64,000 nucleotides of DNA, from positions 1 through 64,000 of the forward strand of contig OZ255629.1 in assembly GCA_965276785.1 (NCBI GenBank). The letters are read 5' to 3'. The notes beneath the pieces are model-generated. The model ran no database searches and was not told where the DNA came from. It was given only the letters and a program-made list of their open reading frames with translations. Positions 62,604 to 64,000 of this stretch are shown here, in pieces (the first letter of the stretch is position 1; each line of letters begins with the position of its first letter). Origin of the DNA: LMUY01 sp965276785. GTDB taxonomy: Bacteria; Pseudomonadota; Alphaproteobacteria; Acetobacterales; Acetobacteraceae. The position numbers were made by a program, and so were the translations under genes.

Positions 62604-64000
62604 TCAACTCGTCAGCGTGGCGTGAATCACGCCGGTTCGGTCGAGCACGTTCATCGCCACCTCGCCTCCCATGCGGCGGAAGCGCACGCTTATCCGCGCG
62701 TCGTTCAGCTCGATGTTGAGCACCGTCACCTCGGTGAGGCTGGGCGGCAACACCGGCCGGTCAAAATGCACCAGCCGGTGCGCCGGGTCGAAGCTCATGC
62801 CGAGGCAGGCCTGCAGCATAGCCGGCAGCGCAGTGGCGGCCCAGGCTTGCGGCGAACACGCGACCGGATAATTGGTCGGCGCCTCGGCCCGGCGGCGCGA
62901 AAAACCGCAGAACAATTCGGGCAGCCGCCGCAGGTCGATGGTCTTGCACGCATCGAACATGCCGCCGAACAGCCGCGCCGCTTCTGCCTTGCAGCCATAG
63001 CGTACCATGCCGAGCGCGATCATTGAGTTATCGTGCGGCCAGACCGAGCCGTTATGATAGCTGATCGGATTATACCGCACCTCGCCCAGCCCCAGCGTGC
63101 GCACGCCCCAACCCGTGTACATCCGGCTGGACATGAGCTGTGCCGCAACTTGCCTGCCCCGCTCCGGGCTCACGATTCCGGCCAGCAGCAAATGCCCGGC
63201 GTTGGACGCGCGCACCCGGCACGGCCGCTTGGCCCCATCCAGCGCGAGAGCATAGGTGCCGAGGTCCTCGCACCAGAACGCAGCCTCGAATGCGGCCTGC
63301 AGCTGCCGGGCGCGGGCTTCCAACGCGGCCGCCCGGTCGGTGTGGCCCAAAGCACGCGCTATGACGGCGGCCGAGCGGCGTGCGGCATAGGCATAGCCCT
63401 GCACCTCGGCCAGTGCGATCGGTCCCCTGGCAAGCGAACCATCCGCGTGCGAGATCGAGTCGTAGCTGTCCTTCCAGCCCTGATTGGCCAGCCCTTCGGC
63501 GGTTTGGCGGCTATACTCCACGAAGCCGTCGCCGTCCGGGTCGCCGTGGCGCTCGATCCAGTCCAGCGCGGCCAGGATGTTGGGCCACAGCCGTGCCGCC
63601 GTGGCGAGGTCGCCAGTGCGCTCGTAATAGGCGCCCGCCAGCATGACGAACAGTGGCGTGCTGTCCACGCTGCCGTAGTAGCGGCGGAACGGCACCTCCT
63701 GCAGCACCGCCATCTCGCCATGACGTACTTCATGCAGGATTTTGCCCGGCTCGGCGTCGGACGGCTTGTCCACCTCGGTGGCCTGGTTGGCCGCCAGATA
63801 GTTCAGCACCCCGGCGGTAATCCGTGGATCCAGCCAGAGCGTCTGCAGTGCGGTGATCAGCGCGTCCCGCCCAAAGGCGGCGCTGAACCAAGGCACGCCG
63901 GCATAGGGATAGGGCCCGGTGTCCTTGTCCGTCACCAGCATGTAGAGGTCGCAGATCGAGCGGCGCATCGCCTCGTTGAACACCTCGTTGGAGGTGGCAA
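62604..64000 (-). CDS. Glycogen-debranching-type glucosidase, 3' part
   Basis: 465 codons to the window edge; the 5' end is outside. The (alpha/alpha)6-barrel pattern of the amylo-alpha-1,6-glucosidase/GDE_C family is clear. VPWFSAAFGRDALITALQTLWLDP, shown by its ends, is the first active-site block. DGDGFVEYSRQTAEGLANQGWKDSYDS is the catalytic acid region. NPISYHNGSVWPHDNSMIALG is the third block. It would cut alpha-1,6 branches or a similar glucan bond in the cytosol. The frame stays open through 63984-64000. Confidence 0.85.
   Translation of the reverse strand, partial: ATSNEVFNEAMRRSICDLYMLVTDKDTGPYPYAGVPWFSAAFGRDALITALQTLWLDPRITAGVLNYLAANQATEVDKPSDAEPGKILHEVRHGEMAVLQEVPFRRYYGSVDSTPLFVMLAGAYYERTGDLATAARLWPNILAALDWIERHGDPDGDGFVEYSRQTAEGLANQGWKDSYDSISHADGSLARGPIALAEVQGYAYAARRSAAVIARALGHTDRAAALEARARQLQAAFEAAFWCEDLGTYALALDGAKRPCRVRASNAGHLLLAGIVSPERGRQVAAQLMSSRMYTGWGVRTLGLGEVRYNPISYHNGSVWPHDNSMIALGMVRYGCKAEAARLFGGMFDACKTIDLRRLPELFCGFSRRRAEAPTNYPVACSPQAWAATALPAMLQACLGMSFDPAHRLVHFDRPVLPPSLTEVTVLNIELNDARISVRFRRMGGEVAMNVLDRTGVIHATLTS

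Overview
The window is GC-rich DNA from an alphaproteobacterium. Gene content points to the Rhodospirillales, most likely Acetobacteraceae: eno next to ftsB, purMN divergent from an AI-2E permease plus an HdaA-type gene, an aa3-oxidase subunit IV peptide, a flagellar operon carrying DUF6468 and MotE-type proteins, and an fdsGBAD formate dehydrogenase. This placement is an inference from synteny and protein families; no rRNA or tRNA gene was seen in the window.

Layout. 0-1.4 kb: a short palindromic repeat and an IS110-type transposase broken by a frameshift. 1.4-13.5 kb: mostly housekeeping genes (an FtsH protease, DUF2891, prfC, a small overlapping gene pair, rpsD, an EamA transporter, a 2OG-Fe(II) oxygenase, a lipoprotein alpha/beta hydrolase lacking its nucleophile, eno, ftsB). 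13.5-19.1 kb: a decayed NAD-epimerase gene opposite an intact TetR gene with operator-like repeats, a CoxIV-like peptide, purN-purM, and an AI-2E permease with hdaA. 19.1-22.2 kb: accessory genes (acyltransferase, GrpB, an orphan HigA next to a HigB relic, an unknown). 22.2-29.4 kb: ppk, ppx, DUF6489, a glycosyltransferase, an enoyl-CoA hydratase and a phosphopantetheinyl transferase.

29.6-41.3 kb looks less GC-rich than its surroundings. It holds speD-speE and two divergent flagellar operons: fliL-fliM-DUF6468-motE-cheY-cheZ-(971-aa exported protein) leftward and flgF-flgG-flgA-flgH rightward. A sigma-54 type -24/-12 promoter sits directly in front of flgF.

41.6-49.2 kb is the most unusual block. 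A tightly packed leftward operon encodes an exported vWA-domain protein, a four-helix membrane protein, a tubulin/FtsZ-like GTPase and a 1125-residue protein with an Hsp70/actin-type ATPase domain. A membrane protein with a possible GYF-like N-terminus is divergently transcribed from it. I know of no assigned function for such a set and propose it as the candidate undescribed system.

49.2-58.4 kb forms an oxalate/formate module: a LysR regulator, an OxlT-like antiporter, a Tat-exported bicupin oxalate decarboxylase, and NAD-dependent formate dehydrogenase FdsGBAD without fdsC. Together they would take up oxalate, release formate and oxidise it to CO2 with NADH formation. 58.4-64 kb: a second copy of the repeat seen at the left end, a TPR/ATP-grasp protein, a DHA2-type exporter, two unknowns (one a 53-aa lipoprotein) and the 3' part of a glycogen-debranching-type gene that runs off the window.
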